Below are positions 28,443-40,907 of a stretch of DNA of 64,000 bases, piece by piece (the first letter of the stretch is position 1; each line of letters opens with the position of its first letter). Location: NCBI RefSeq assembly GCF_000213805.1, contig NC_015556.1, positions 3,983,001 through 4,047,000 of the forward strand. The letters are read 5' to 3'. Under the pieces are notes generated by a model. That model was not told where the DNA came from, did no database searches, and was given only the letters and a program-made list of their open reading frames with translations. Origin of the DNA: Pseudomonas fulva 12-X. Lineage in GTDB: Bacteria; Pseudomonadota; Gammaproteobacteria; Pseudomonadales; Pseudomonadaceae. The position numbers and the translations under genes are program-made.

Positions 28443-29675
28443 ATGATGATGCAAACCAAGACCTACAACCTGCTGGAAGTCGCCAACGGCAAGCCGATCA
28501 AACTGTGGACGCAAGGCGTTCCGGTAGAGGAGGACGCCAAGCAGCAGTTGATGAACACCGCGAAGATGCCCTTCATCTTCAAGCACCTGGCCGTGATGCC
28601 GGACGTGCACCTGGGCAAGGGTTCGACCATTGGCAGCGTGATCCCCACGATCGGTGCGATCATCCCGGCAGCGGTCGGGGTGGACATCGGCTGCGGGATG
28701 ATCGCCGCGCGCACCTCGCTGACCGCCTCCGACCTGCCGGATAACCTGGCCGGTCTGCGCGCCGCCATCGAGAAGGCCGTGCCCCACGGGCGAAGCAATA
28801 CCCGTGGAGGCCGAGACCGGGGCGCCTGGGAAAACGTGCCGGAGATGGCCGACCATGCCTGGTCGGCGCTGAGCGAGCGCTTCAAGGCGATCACCGACAA
28901 GTACCCGCGGCTGGAGAAGACCAACAACCGCAAGCACCTGGGAACCCTGGGAACCGGTAACCACTTCGTCGAGGTGTGCCTGGACGAAGCGAACCGGGTC
29001 TGGTTCATGCTGCACAGCGGATCGCGCGGCGTGGGTAACGCCATCGGCAACCTGTTCATCGAACTGGCCCAGGCCGATATGCGCCAGCACATCGCCAATC
29101 TGCCGGACCGCGACCTGGCCTACTTCGAGGAAGGCAGCCAGCACTTCGCCGACTACGTGGAGGCGGTGGGCTGGGCCCAAGACTTCGCCAAGCAGAACCG
29201 CGCGCTGATGATGCACGCGGTGGTCGCGGCGGCCCGCGGGGTGATCGCCAAGCCGTTCGAGGTCGCCCTGGAAGCGGTCAACTGTCACCACAACTACGTG
29301 CAGAAGGAACGTCACTTCGGTGAAGAGGTGCTGGTGACCCGCAAAGGCGCGGTGTCGGCGAAGAAAGGCGAGCTGGGCATCATCCCCGGCTCCATGGGCG
29401 CCAAGAGTTTCATCGTGCGCGGCCTGGGCAACGAGGAAGCGTTCTGCTCGTGCAGCCACGGCGCCGGCCGCACCATGAGCCGCACCAAGGCGAAAAAGCT
29501 GTTCACCGTGGAAGACCAGATCAAGGCCACGGCCCACGTCGAATGCCGCAAGGACGCCGACGTGATCGACGAAATCCCGATGGCCTACAAGGACATCGAC
29601 CAGGTCATGGACGCCCAGCGCGAGCTGGTAGAAGTGATGCACACCTTGCGGCAGGTGGTGTGCGTAAAAGGATAA
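28443..29675 (+). CDS. rtcB: RtcB, RNA-splicing ligase (3'-phosphate/cyclic-phosphate to 5'-OH)
   Basis: 410 residues, the bacterial size. Metal and guanylate residues are present: VDIGCGMIAART (Mn-binding Cys), GTGNHFVEV, VNCHHNYVQKE, and CSCSHGAGRTMSR, which carries the His that takes GMP. It seals RNA breaks that carry 2',3'-cyclic or 3' phosphate ends, using GTP. Three consecutive ATG codons (28443, 28446, 28449) leave the exact start open and no strong ribosome site is seen, so translation may be weak or depend on processing of the upstream Y RNA. It lies 39 bp after Y RNA element 5. Confidence 0.95.
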   Translation: MMMQTKTYNLLEVANGKPIKLWTQGVPVEEDAKQQLMNTAKMPFIFKHLAVMPDVHLGKGSTIGSVIPTIGAIIPAAVGVDIGCGMIAARTSLTASDLPDNLAGLRAAIEKAVPHGRSNTRGGRDRGAWENVPEMADHAWSALSERFKAITDKYPRLEKTNNRKHLGTLGTGNHFVEVCLDEANRVWFMLHSGSRGVGNAIGNLFIELAQADMRQHIANLPDRDLAYFEEGSQHFADYVEAVGWAQDFAKQNRALMMHAVVAAARGVIAKPFEVALEAVNCHHNYVQKERHFGEEVLVTRKGAVSAKKGELGIIPGSMGAKSFIVRGLGNEEAFCSCSHGAGRTMSRTKAKKLFTVEDQIKATAHVECRKDADVIDEIPMAYKDIDQVMDAQRELVEVMHTLRQVVCVKG

Positions 29676-29684
29676 GGTGAGGCC

Positions 29685-30263
29685 ATGCTGCAACCGATGC
29701 AAAGCCAGCGACTCGACGCACTGCGCACCCGCCTGGACGAGGCGGGCTGTGTGTTCGATTTCGTGGTGACCACGCTCGACCCGACCGCCACACCTGGCGA
29801 GGCGGAGCATCGGCAGGTCCTGGAGTTGCTGTTCGAGGCCATCCAAGCACGCGCCCGGGTCTGGCAGCAGAAGCTGATCGCCCAGGATGCCCGTTACGCA
29901 AAACAGCAATGGCCGGAGTTGACGGTGGATATCGCCCAAGCCAGCCCACGGCCACTCACTGCCGATGCTATCCGTGAGCTGGCCAGCGAAGATGGCCTGC
30001 TGTGCCGCGCCTTCCGCGATCCGCCCTACGCCACCAGGTTACAGATGACGGATTTTCGCGAATGGCTGCAAATGCTGCGGTTGTATCCCGATGAAGGGCT
30101 GCAGGTGTTCGACTGGGTCGGCAATCCAGATACCGAGCCGCGGCGCAGCACCTGGAGCGACTATTTCGACGACGGCAAGGAGTGGTGGGGCATCTGGTGC
30201 CTCACGCTGTACAACCCGCGACGTCGGACATTGTCCGCGCTGGCCGCCAGCGCGACAGACTAG
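29685..30263 (+). CDS. Unknown protein of the RNA repair operon, 192 residues
   Basis: I do not recognise a family. It begins MLQPMQSQRLDALRTRLDEAGCVFDFVVTTLDP and contains a helix-rich middle (EHRQVLELLFEAIQARARVWQQKLIAQDARYAKQQWPEL). The acidic and aromatic C-terminal part, DWVGNPDTEPRRSTWSDYFDDGKEWWGIWCLTLYNP, looks like a small folded domain. No signal peptide or membrane helix is visible. It starts nine bases after rtcB and ends 16 bases before rlaP, so it is cotranscribed and probably has a role in the same RNA-repair response. Confidence 0.8.
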   Translation: MLQPMQSQRLDALRTRLDEAGCVFDFVVTTLDPTATPGEAEHRQVLELLFEAIQARARVWQQKLIAQDARYAKQQWPELTVDIAQASPRPLTADAIRELASEDGLLCRAFRDPPYATRLQMTDFREWLQMLRLYPDEGLQVFDWVGNPDTEPRRSTWSDYFDDGKEWWGIWCLTLYNPRRRTLSALAASATD

Positions 30264-30279
30264 ACAAGGATGCAAAGAC

Positions 30280-31068
30280 ATGGACATGCAACAACGCCAC
30301 CCCCTCAGCGACGCCATGCGCGCGCGGGTGCTGGCTGAACTCGAACGGGTCGAGCGCGAGCGCAACGTCAAGGTGCTGTACGCCTGCGAATCCGGCAGCC
30401 GCGCCTGGGGTTTCGCCTCGACGGACAGCGACTACGACGTGCGCTTCGTCTACGTGGAAAAACCTGACTGGTTCGTTCAGGTGGATGCTGGTCGCGACGT
30501 GATCGAGCGCCCGCTGGACGACGAGCTGGACGTCAGCGGCTGGGAGCTGCGCAAGACCTTAGGGCTGCTGCGCAAATCCAACCCGACGCTGCTGGAGTGG
30601 CTCGACTCGCCCCTGGTGTACCGCCAGGAAGATCAGGCCACGGCACGCCTGCGCGAACTGGCCGAGCATTTCTACAGCCCGCCGGCGGCGCGTAACCACT
30701 ACCTGTCGATGGCCAGAAAGAATTTTCGCGGCTACCTGCAGGACGAGACGGTGCGCCTCAAGAAGTACTTCTACGTACTGCGCCCGCTGCTCGCCGTGCT
30801 ATGGATCGACCAGGGCCGTGGCCGGCCGCCGATGACCTTCGCCGATCTGCTGCAGACGGTGGATGATGCGCCGCTTCTAGCCGAAGTGGACGAGCTGCTG
30901 GCTCTCAAGCGCAGCGCCGACGAGTCGGCCTATGGCCCGCGTCGCCCTGCCCTGCATGCCTTTATCGAGGCGCAGCTGGAGCGGCCGGTGCCGGCGCTGC
31001 CGCGTACCCAGGCGGACAGCGGCCTGCTCGACGCCTACCTGCGCGAAATAGTCAGCCGCTATGCCTGA
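30280..31068 (+). CDS. rlaP: RlaP, polymerase-beta-fold nucleotidyltransferase of RNA repair loci
   Basis: 262 residues. The nucleotidyltransferase signature is complete: SGSRAWGFASTDSDYDVRFVYV (GS followed by DxD), matching the family called RNA repair pathway DNA polymerase beta family. The helical remainder (RKTLGLLRKSNPTLLEWLDSPLVYR; MARKNFRGYLQDETVRLKKYFYVLRPLLAVLWI) is typical. The ATG at 30280 has AAGGA upstream; the frame stays open 63 codons earlier, but that part overlaps the preceding gene. Its partner genes rtcB and rtcA suggest that it adds nucleotides to damaged RNA ends; this is inferred. Confidence 0.88.
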   Translation: MDMQQRHPLSDAMRARVLAELERVERERNVKVLYACESGSRAWGFASTDSDYDVRFVYVEKPDWFVQVDAGRDVIERPLDDELDVSGWELRKTLGLLRKSNPTLLEWLDSPLVYRQEDQATARLRELAEHFYSPPAARNHYLSMARKNFRGYLQDETVRLKKYFYVLRPLLAVLWIDQGRGRPPMTFADLLQTVDDAPLLAEVDELLALKRSADESAYGPRRPALHAFIEAQLERPVPALPRTQADSGLLDAYLREIVSRYA

Positions 31069-31075
31069 CCCACGT

Positions 31076-31185
31076 TCGTAGCCCGGGTCGAGCGAAGCGA
31101 CACCCGGGGCGATCTCGGGCCACAGTCGAGAGGGACGCGGAGCGTCCTGATGGACAGTCCCACGCAGAGCGTGGGAACGATCACG
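31076..31185. repeat. Cluster of short extragenic hairpins between rlaP and rtcA
   Basis: Three inverted repeats in 110 bp: GTAGCCCGGGT with ACCCGGGGC, GGACGCGGAGCGTCC, and TCCCACGCAGAGCGTGGGA. The last is a frequent Pseudomonas intergenic repeat. They may set the relative mRNA level of rtcA. Confidence 0.6.
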
Positions 31186-31200
31186 ATCAAAGGATTCACC

Positions 31201-32226
31201 ATGAACAAGGATATTCTCGAACTCGACGGCGTCATCGGTGGCGGGCAGGTGCTGCGTACGGCGCTGAGCCTGTCGATGATCACCGGCACGCCGTTTCGTA
31301 TCGTCAACATTCGCGCCAGGCGCAGCCGCCCGGGCCTGCTGCGTCAGCACCTGACCGCCGTGCTCGCCGCTGCCGAAATCAGCAACGCCGAGGTTGAGGG
31401 CGCCGAGCTGCACGCCACCAACCTGGTGTTTCGCCCCGGCCCGATCCGTGGTGGCGAGTACCGTTTCGCCATCGGCTCGGCGGGTAGCTGCACGCTGGTG
31501 CTGCAAACCGTTCTGCCAGCCTTGCTGCAGGCCGCAGAGCCGAGCCGCGTGCAGATCAGCGGCGGCACCCACAATCCGGCCGCGCCGCCGTTCGATTTTC
31601 TCGACCAGGCCTGGCTGCCGCTGCTGCGACGTATGGGTGGCCGGGTCGAGCTGCAACTGCATCGCCATGGTTTCGTGCCCGCCGGTGGTGGCGCGCTGGA
31701 AGCGTTCATCCAGCCGTCGTCGCTGACGCCATTGCACCTGTGCGAGCGGGGCGCGGTCATCGAGCAGCGCGCCGACGTGCTGCTGGCCGGCATTCCCGGC
31801 CACGTGGGCGAGCGCGAGCTGGCGCGCGTCGGCAAACGCCTGCAATGGCCGGACGCCAACCTGCACTGCACCTGGCTGGACCAGCGGCACGGCCCGGGCA
31901 ATATCCTGATGTTGACGGTGGCCTGCGAGCAGCTCACCGAGCAGTTCTGCGCCTTCGGCCAGAACGGCGTGCGCGCCGAGGCGGTGGCCGACCGTGCCAT
32001 CGAACCGCTGCGACAGTGGCTGACCAGCGGCGCGGCGGTGGCCGAGCACCTGGCCGACCAGTTGCTGCTACCGATGGCGCTGGCCGGTAGCGGCAGCTTC
32101 ACCACCACGCACCTGAGCGAGCACCTGCAGAGCAATATCCAGGTGATCGAAGCCTTCTGCCCGGTGACCGTTCGTTGCAGGTCGGTGGGCAAGGCATTGC
32201 GGGTCGAGGTGAGTAGCCGCGCCTGA
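31201..32226 (+). CDS. rtcA: RtcA, RNA 3'-terminal phosphate cyclase
   Basis: 341 residues. The N-terminal LELDGVIGGGQVLRTALSLSMITGTPFRIVNIRARRSRPGLLRQH block and RIEL-type C-terminal region with the AMP-accepting His (SLTPLHLCERG; ADQLLLPMALAGSGSFTTTHLSEHLQSN) are as in E. coli RtcA. It converts RNA 3'-phosphate to 2',3'-cyclic phosphate through an AMP adduct. The ATG at 31201 has AAAGGA upstream. It is the last gene of the RtcR-controlled operon and meets ettA tail to tail across a terminator. Confidence 0.94.
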   Translation: MNKDILELDGVIGGGQVLRTALSLSMITGTPFRIVNIRARRSRPGLLRQHLTAVLAAAEISNAEVEGAELHATNLVFRPGPIRGGEYRFAIGSAGSCTLVLQTVLPALLQAAEPSRVQISGGTHNPAAPPFDFLDQAWLPLLRRMGGRVELQLHRHGFVPAGGGALEAFIQPSSLTPLHLCERGAVIEQRADVLLAGIPGHVGERELARVGKRLQWPDANLHCTWLDQRHGPGNILMLTVACEQLTEQFCAFGQNGVRAEAVADRAIEPLRQWLTSGAAVAEHLADQLLLPMALAGSGSFTTTHLSEHLQSNIQVIEAFCPVTVRCRSVGKALRVEVSSRA

Positions 32227-32320
32227 GACCTGATCGCGATCGTTGTGTACCAGCGAACGCGTATCTCATGGATCGGCACGAAAGGAATTCGAAAACGCCC
32301 CAAAAAACCCAGCCATAAAA

Positions 32321-32344
32321 AAACGGAGCCCTGAGGCTCCGTTT
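32321..32344. terminator. Bidirectional terminator between rtcA and ettA
   Basis: AAACGGAGCC-CTGA-GGCTCCGTTT, 10-bp stem. On the minus strand it is followed by a run of seven T residues, so it is strongest for ettA; the plus side has GTTTCGT. Confidence 0.85.
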
Positions 32345-32357
32345 CGTAAGGCAGCGC

Positions 32358-34022
<1,665 letters not shown>

Positions 34023-34332
34023 AATTCAGACCTCACTAATAAATGGCGACGATGGCGCGCACCCTATGCCAAGACGCCGCCTCACGCAAACGGATAAATG
34101 CCGCACTGGCCGGGGCGCACAGCTGCGTCGCGCAACGGCATGCACAACGCTGACCGGCTCAGGCTACAGTACGGCGATGACCGGGCATTTTCGGCGATCT
34201 GCACGCGACTAGGAAGAGCCGCCAACCCAGAACGTTCGTCGCTCGGAGTGGCACTTCGCCACATTTGTGGCATGCTAGCCGCCCAGGGAAGCGGACGTCC
34301 CTGATCACCCTTTTAATTGCAGCATTACCCGC

Positions 34333-37300
34333 TTGCCCGACCTCGCCGTTGCAGGACGTCATCACGTGTCAGCCGCCGAAACCATTCGCCCTCAACGCGA
34401 AACCGCGATCGTTCCCATGCGTCGGTCCCTCAAGGGCGCGCTGGTGGTGTTGGTGCTCGGCCTGCTGGTACTGCTGTTCTGGCAGCTGCAATTCGAATTT
34501 CGTCAGCTCAAGGACAACCAGCGTGCCCTCAGCCTGGCGGTCAGCGAACAACTGGCCAAGCAGCTGAGCCTGAACATGGCGTCGATGGCCAATGCCGGCT
34601 CCGCCGTACTGCAGGCCACCCGCGGGCCAGCCGATTCCTTTGAACAGCAACAGCGCTACCTGGACAACCTGCGCGTGGTGTTCCCCACCCTGCAGCGCCT
34701 CGTACATCTGGATGCCAGCGGCCAACCGCGTCCCGGCAGCCCCATGCCGCCGGCCGAACAGGCGCTGCTGGCCGAGCTGATCGCGCGCACCGGCCAGCAC
34801 CGCTACTACTACATCTTCGACCCCATCGACGACGGCCACCTCGACCTGATGCTGCGCGAGGCTGACGGCTACTGGGTGGTGCGGCTGCATGCCGGTGCCC
34901 TGGGCAGCTGGCTGCCCCACACCCCTCAGCAGGATGTTTCCTGGCAGTTGGAAGACATTACCCACCAACGGGTGATCGCCGATTCGCGCAGTGCCATGAG
35001 CCCCGAACGCAGCTTCCCACCGATCACGGCGGCCAACCAGGCGCAAACCATCGTGCTGCAGGACCTGCCAGGCTCCGACTGGCAATTGCGGGCCATGTAC
35101 GACGAGAATAAGGCGCAGGCCCAGGTGCTGCCGGAGATGGCCGGCAAGATCCTGCTGTTCAGCCTGTGCAGCCTGCTCACCCTGTTCGCCCTCTATCGCC
35201 TGGTGCGCGAACAGGGCCAGCTGCATGCGCTCAATGCTGCCTCCCGCCGCTCCCTGCACCAGGCCGCCAGCGCCCTGGGCGCTATCGAGGAGCGGGTGCT
35301 GGTCACTGACGTCACCGGCCGGCTGACCTACCTCAACCCCCAGGCCGAAACCATGTTCGGCGTGAGCGCCCCGGACGCCGGCCAGTGGCACCTGTTCGAA
35401 CTGCTGCCGAGCCTCAATCCGCTGCTGCTGCACGCTACCGCCTTTCGCAACGACGAAGGCCCCGACCTGGTGGAAATCCGCTTGCACAACCAGAGCCGGC
35501 TGTTCACCGTCACCCGCAGCGACCTGCGCGACGCGTCGCGCCTGCTGGGTTTCGTGTGGGTGCTGCGCGACGTGACCGAGCAGCAGCAGGCGACCCGCGT
35601 GCTGCAGGAAACCCGCCGCCGCTACCAGGACATCTTCGATGGCACCGGCACCGCGCTGTGCGTGCTGGATCTGGCTGGTCTCTACCAGTACCTGCGTGAC
35701 CAGGGCCTGAAGAGCGGCGCCGACCTGACGCCCTGGCTGGAGGCCAACCCGCAGCGTCACGGCGAGCTGCTGCAGCACATGCGCTTTACCGAGACCAACC
35801 AGATCGCCCTGCGCCTGCTTGGCGTCAGCAACACAGAGCAGGCGTGGGAGCAGCTGATCAACCGCGGCTCGGTGCGCGCTCAGGGCTTCCGCGCCCAGCT
35901 CAGCGCGGCCCTGCTCGATGGCGGCGGCCACCTGGAACTGGAAAGCCATATCGAAGGCGACAACGGCATTACCCGCCATCTGTGGCTGGTGATGCGCCTG
36001 CCGGAAAGTCCCGAGGACCTGCACGCGGTCGCCCTGAGCATCAGCGACATCAGCAGCCGCAAACGCATGGAGCTGTCGCTGGTCGAGCGCGAGCGCTTCT
36101 GGTCCGAGGTGGTGCGTGCGGTGCCGGATACCCTGTACGTCACCGACCTGACCACCCAGACGATTCTGTTCAGCAACCACGACATTGCCAGCCGCCTGGG
36201 CTACGAAGACGGCAGGCTGAGCAACCAGATCGACCAGTGGTGGAAACAGGTCATCCACCCCGATGATCATGAGCAGCTCGAACGTGCGCGCAATATGCAG
36301 CGCGTGCTTCCCAACGGCGTACCGCTCGAGTCCCAGGCCCGCGTGCGTCATCGTGATGGCTCCTGGCGCTGGTTCAGCATCAGCGAGCAAGCCCTGGCGC
36401 GCGATGCCAATGGCTGGGTCAGCCGCCTGATCAGCGTGGCCCGGGACATCAGCGGGCAGATCGCCCGCAACGAATCGCTGCGCGAGAACGAGCACCGCTA
36501 CCGCATGCTCGCCGAGAGCATCAGCGACGTGATCTTCTCCACCGACAGCCAGCTGAACCTCAACTATGTCAGCCCCTCGGTGCAGACCGTGCTGGGCTAC
36601 GCCCCCGCCTGGGTGCAGGCCCATGGCTTCGGCCGCCTGGCCACCAACCCGCAGCAACTGGCTGTCGTCTACGCCCTGCTCGACCGCATCCGCAGCGCGC
36701 TGGGCGTGCACCAGCAACTGCAGGAGCTGCGCCAGACCCTCACCCCGCAGGTGTTCATGCTCGACTTCCTGCGCGCCGACGGCCGCAAGATTCCCGTGGA
36801 GCTGCGCCTGGTGCCGATGTGGGACGACAACGGCAAGTTCGAAGGCGTGCTGGGCGTGGGCCGCGACGTGTCCCAGCAGCGCCGCGCCGAGAAAGATCTG
36901 CGCATGGCCGCCACGGTATTCGAGCACTCCTCGGCGGCGATTCTGGTCACCGACCCGGCGGGCTACATCGTGCAGGTCAACAACGCCTTCAGCCGGGTCA
37001 GCGGCTACAGCGCCGAGCAGGTGCTCGACCAGTTGCCGGGCATGCTCACCGCGGGCACGCAGCAGAGCACCCACCTGCATTACGTGCTCGCCCAACTGCG
37101 CCAGCGCGGCACCTGGGAAGGCGAAATCTGGCTCAAGCGCCGCGATGGCGAGAACTATCCGGCCTGGGTCGGCATCACCGCCGTCCATGACGAGGAAGGC
37201 GACCTGGTCAGCTACGTGTGCTTCTTCAGCGACATCAGCGAGCGCAAGGCCAGCGAGCAGCGCATCCACCGCCTGGCCTACTACGACGCTCTGACCCAGC

Positions 37301-38586
37301 TGCCCAACCGCACGCTGTTCCAGGATCGCCTGCACACCGCCCTGCAGCACGCCGAGCGGCACCGCGAGTGGGTGGTGCTGATGTTCCTCGACCTGGACCG
37401 CTTCAAACCGATCAACGATTCCCTCGGCCACGCCGCCGGCGACCGCATGCTCAAGGACGTGGCCGTGCGCCTGGCTGCCTGTGTGGGCGAAGACGACACC
37501 GTGGCGCGCATGGGTGGCGACGAATTCACCCTGCTGCTGCGCTCCAGCGCCAGTCGCGATGCGGCCCTGCACCGTGCCATCCACGTGGGCGAACAGATTC
37601 TCGCCAGCCTGGCCCAGGCCTTCGTGCTCGAAGGGCGCGAGTTCTTCGTCACCGCCAGTATCGGCATCGCCCTCGGCCCGCAGGACGGCAACGAGCCGAG
37701 CCAGCTGATGAAGAACGCCGACACCGCCATGTACCACGCCAAGGAGCGCGGCAAGAACAACTTCCAGTTCTACCAGGCGGCCATGAACGCCAGCGCCCTG
37801 GAACGCCTGGAGCTCGAAGGCGACCTGCGCCACGCGCTGGAACAGGGCGAATTCCTGCTGCACTACCAGCCGCAGTTCTCCGGCAACGGCAAGCGCCTGA
37901 CCGGTGTCGAGGCGCTGCTGCGCTGGCAGCACCCCAAGCGCGGCCTGGTGGCACCCGATGCGTTCATCCCGGTACTCGAAGAACTCGGCCTGGTGGTACA
38001 GGTCGGCGACTGGGTGCTGACCGAGGCGTGCCGCCAGCTGAACATCTGGCACCACAACAAGATCCGCGTGCCCAAGGTGTCGGTGAACCTCTCGGCACGC
38101 CAGTTCAGCGACGGCGATCTGCGCCAGCGCATCGAACGCATCCTCGTCGACAGCCGCATCCCTGCGGCGTGCCTGGAGCTGGAGCTGACCGAAAGCATCC
38201 TCATGCAGGATGTCGGCGCCGCACTGCAAACCCTCACCGACCTGAAAAACCTCGGGGTGTGCATCGCCATCGACGACTTCGGCACCGGCTACTCGTCGCT
38301 CAACTACCTCAAGCAGTTCCCCATCGACGTGCTGAAGATCGACCGCAGCTTCGTCGACGGCCTGCCCCACGGCGAGCAGGACGGGCAGATCGCACGCGCC
38401 ATCATCGCCATGGCCCACAGCCTGAACATGTCGGTGATCGCCGAGGGCGTGGAAACCCAGGAGCAGCTCGACTTCCTGCGCACCTACGACTGCGATGAAG
38501 TGCAGGGCTACCTGCTGGGCCGGCCGATGCCCGCCCACCGCTTCGAGGCGCAGTTCTGCGGGCGCAGCCTGTTCATGCTCGAGTGA
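34333..38586 (+). CDS. morA: MorA, membrane PAS-GGDEF-EAL c-di-GMP protein
   Basis: 1417 residues from the first ATG; a later in-frame ATG at 34417 (MRRSLKGALVV) would still keep both membrane helices. A membrane helix (about 33-52), a periplasmic sensor region (to about 265), a second helix (KILLFSLCSLLTLFALYRL) and several PAS domains follow. The GGDEF domain has MGGDEF intact, and the EAL domain has EALLRW, DDFGTGYSSLNYL and KIDRSFV. Both cyclase and phosphodiesterase motifs look functional. MorA controls flagellar timing and biofilm in Pseudomonas. It lies directly before glyA, as in P. aeruginosa. The 310-bp gap before it (34023-34332) shows nothing recognisable. Confidence 0.92.
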   Translation: MPDLAVAGRHHVSAAETIRPQRETAIVPMRRSLKGALVVLVLGLLVLLFWQLQFEFRQLKDNQRALSLAVSEQLAKQLSLNMASMANAGSAVLQATRGPADSFEQQQRYLDNLRVVFPTLQRLVHLDASGQPRPGSPMPPAEQALLAELIARTGQHRYYYIFDPIDDGHLDLMLREADGYWVVRLHAGALGSWLPHTPQQDVSWQLEDITHQRVIADSRSAMSPERSFPPITAANQAQTIVLQDLPGSDWQLRAMYDENKAQAQVLPEMAGKILLFSLCSLLTLFALYRLVREQGQLHALNAASRRSLHQAASALGAIEERVLVTDVTGRLTYLNPQAETMFGVSAPDAGQWHLFELLPSLNPLLLHATAFRNDEGPDLVEIRLHNQSRLFTVTRSDLRDASRLLGFVWVLRDVTEQQQATRVLQETRRRYQDIFDGTGTALCVLDLAGLYQYLRDQGLKSGADLTPWLEANPQRHGELLQHMRFTETNQIALRLLGVSNTEQAWEQLINRGSVRAQGFRAQLSAALLDGGGHLELESHIEGDNGITRHLWLVMRLPESPEDLHAVALSISDISSRKRMELSLVERERFWSEVVRAVPDTLYVTDLTTQTILFSNHDIASRLGYEDGRLSNQIDQWWKQVIHPDDHEQLERARNMQRVLPNGVPLESQARVRHRDGSWRWFSISEQALARDANGWVSRLISVARDISGQIARNESLRENEHRYRMLAESISDVIFSTDSQLNLNYVSPSVQTVLGYAPAWVQAHGFGRLATNPQQLAVVYALLDRIRSALGVHQQLQELRQTLTPQVFMLDFLRADGRKIPVELRLVPMWDDNGKFEGVLGVGRDVSQQRRAEKDLRMAATVFEHSSAAILVTDPAGYIVQVNNAFSRVSGYSAEQVLDQLPGMLTAGTQQSTHLHYVLAQLRQRGTWEGEIWLKRRDGENYPAWVGITAVHDEEGDLVSYVCFFSDISERKASEQRIHRLAYYDALTQLPNRTLFQDRLHTALQHAERHREWVVLMFLDLDRFKPINDSLGHAAGDRMLKDVAVRLAACVGEDDTVARMGGDEFTLLLRSSASRDAALHRAIHVGEQILASLAQAFVLEGREFFVTASIGIALGPQDGNEPSQLMKNADTAMYHAKERGKNNFQFYQAAMNASALERLELEGDLRHALEQGEFLLHYQPQFSGNGKRLTGVEALLRWQHPKRGLVAPDAFIPVLEELGLVVQVGDWVLTEACRQLNIWHHNKIRVPKVSVNLSARQFSDGDLRQRIERILVDSRIPAACLELELTESILMQDVGAALQTLTDLKNLGVCIAIDDFGTGYSSLNYLKQFPIDVLKIDRSFVDGLPHGEQDGQIARAIIAMAHSLNMSVIAEGVETQEQLDFLRTYDCDEVQGYLLGRPMPAHRFEAQFCGRSLFMLE

Positions 38587-38610
38587 CGGCACGGTAAGCG
38601 GCGTCGAGAA

Positions 38611-38806
38611 CCTGTTCACGATCCTTTCAGGCGACATTACAGAGGCTGCTACAAGGCAGAAGCAGCCGTCACTGATCCATTGTGGGAACGGGCCATGCCC
38701 GTGATTTTTCGCGGGCATGGCCCGCTCCCACAAGTACTCCGCCGATGTCCGCTCCCGCCACGTTGCAGTCAAAGCGCTGAAGTCGAGCCGAAAGATCGTG
38801 AACAGG
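38611..38806. repeat. Nested inverted-repeat element between morA and glyA
   Basis: Outer arms CCTGTTCACGATC (38611-38623) and GATCGTGAACAGG (38794-38806) enclose an inner REP-like pair, TGTGGGAACGGGCCATGCCC and its near reverse complement (38681-38732). The arrangement resembles a mobile REP doublet. It fills most of the 336-bp gap; the glyA promoter must lie after it. Confidence 0.7.
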
Positions 38807-38922
38807 CGCAGCGTGAGCGCCACTTGTCCCGCTCATGACCACGCTTCATATGCCTGACCAGCCCGGATGCGGTAGAATCCGCCCCCTCTTTACTCCGCCC
38901 AGCTGACTTTCAGGGGATTGCC

Positions 38923-40176
<1,254 letters not shown>

Positions 40177-40197
40177 GCCTAAGCGCTGCAAGCAAAG

Positions 40198-40223
40198 AGC
40201 CCGGCTGATGCCGGGCTTTTTTA
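40198..40223 (+). terminator. Intrinsic terminator of glyA
   Basis: AGCCCGGC-TGAT-GCCGGGCT followed by TTTTT, 22 bases after the stop. Confidence 0.92.
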
Positions 40224-40275
40224 TGCCTGCGTTTAATGAGCGTCAGGATCGAAAATGGCGGTACAAGCCCATAAC

Positions 40276-40300
40276 GAAAAAGCCGCGCAATGGCGCGGCT
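40276..40300 (-). terminator. Intrinsic terminator of the minus-strand lipoprotein gene
   Basis: AGCCGCGC-AATG-GCGCGGCT; read on the minus strand the stem is followed by TTTTTCG. Confidence 0.85.
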
Positions 40301-40336
40301 GTTTCGGCGGGTCTATCAGATGGGATCACGCGTCGC

Positions 40337-40720
40337 TCAACGCACCGCAGCGGCCGGTGCAGCGGCAGCCGTGCACGGTGACCCGGCGCCCAGGCCGGCA
40401 GTCATGCTCTCGACGTTGTTGAGCACGTTGTTGCCCTGGTTGACGCGCTGAGCCTTCTCGGCGGCGTCGACGCGCTGGGCATAGGTAGCGGAGTTGCCTT
40501 GCAGGCTCTGCTGGGTTTCCAGCACCGAGTTGGCGATGCTCAGCAGGCTACGCCCCGAGGAGATCAGGCTGTCGGAGGTGCTCGGCGTGCAGGGCGCGGC
40601 ACCATTGGCCACCTGAGAGCTGTGCAGCCCCTGGCTTTGCGTGTTCTGCGGCAGGCAGCCGGCGAGCGTCGCCAGCATCGGCACGACGAGCAGAGCCCCA
40701 ATCGTTCCGTTGATGTTCAT
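40337..40720 (-). CDS. Small secreted lipoprotein-like protein of unknown function
   Basis: 127 residues from the ATG at 40720, which has GAGGG upstream; the open frame runs on 66 codons without coding character. The N-terminus MNINGTIGALLVVPMLATLAGC is a lipoprotein signal with a lipobox-like LAGC. The mature part has a Ser/Gln-rich stretch, a helix (SLLSIANSVLETQQSLQGNSATYAQRVDAAEKAQRVNQGNNVLNNVESM) and an Ala-rich tail. Two Cys residues could form a disulfide. I do not recognise the family. Confidence 0.75.
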   Translation of the reverse strand: MNINGTIGALLVVPMLATLAGCLPQNTQSQGLHSSQVANGAAPCTPSTSDSLISSGRSLLSIANSVLETQQSLQGNSATYAQRVDAAEKAQRVNQGNNVLNNVESMTAGLGAGSPCTAAAAPAAAVR

Positions 40721-40907
40721 ATCGATTCCCTCGGTCACTGGGCTCCGGCCGGTGCCGAAGCGATGGCGGGATTCTAGGAAGCGGGTTGGCACGCCGAAAT
40801 AGCACAGGTGTGCTAGAGGCACTTTGCTCCCAGGCGCGCGCCTTGCGCAGCTACGCAGCCGCGGCCTATGGTGGCCGGATATCCGCGTTAGCACACAGGG
40901 AACCGTC

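Noticed and set aside
34369..38823. 1484-codon open frame on the minus strand
   Set aside because: It is the mirror of morA in GC-rich DNA, has biased His/Gln/Gly composition, and matches no family, while morA has all PAS, GGDEF and EAL motifs.
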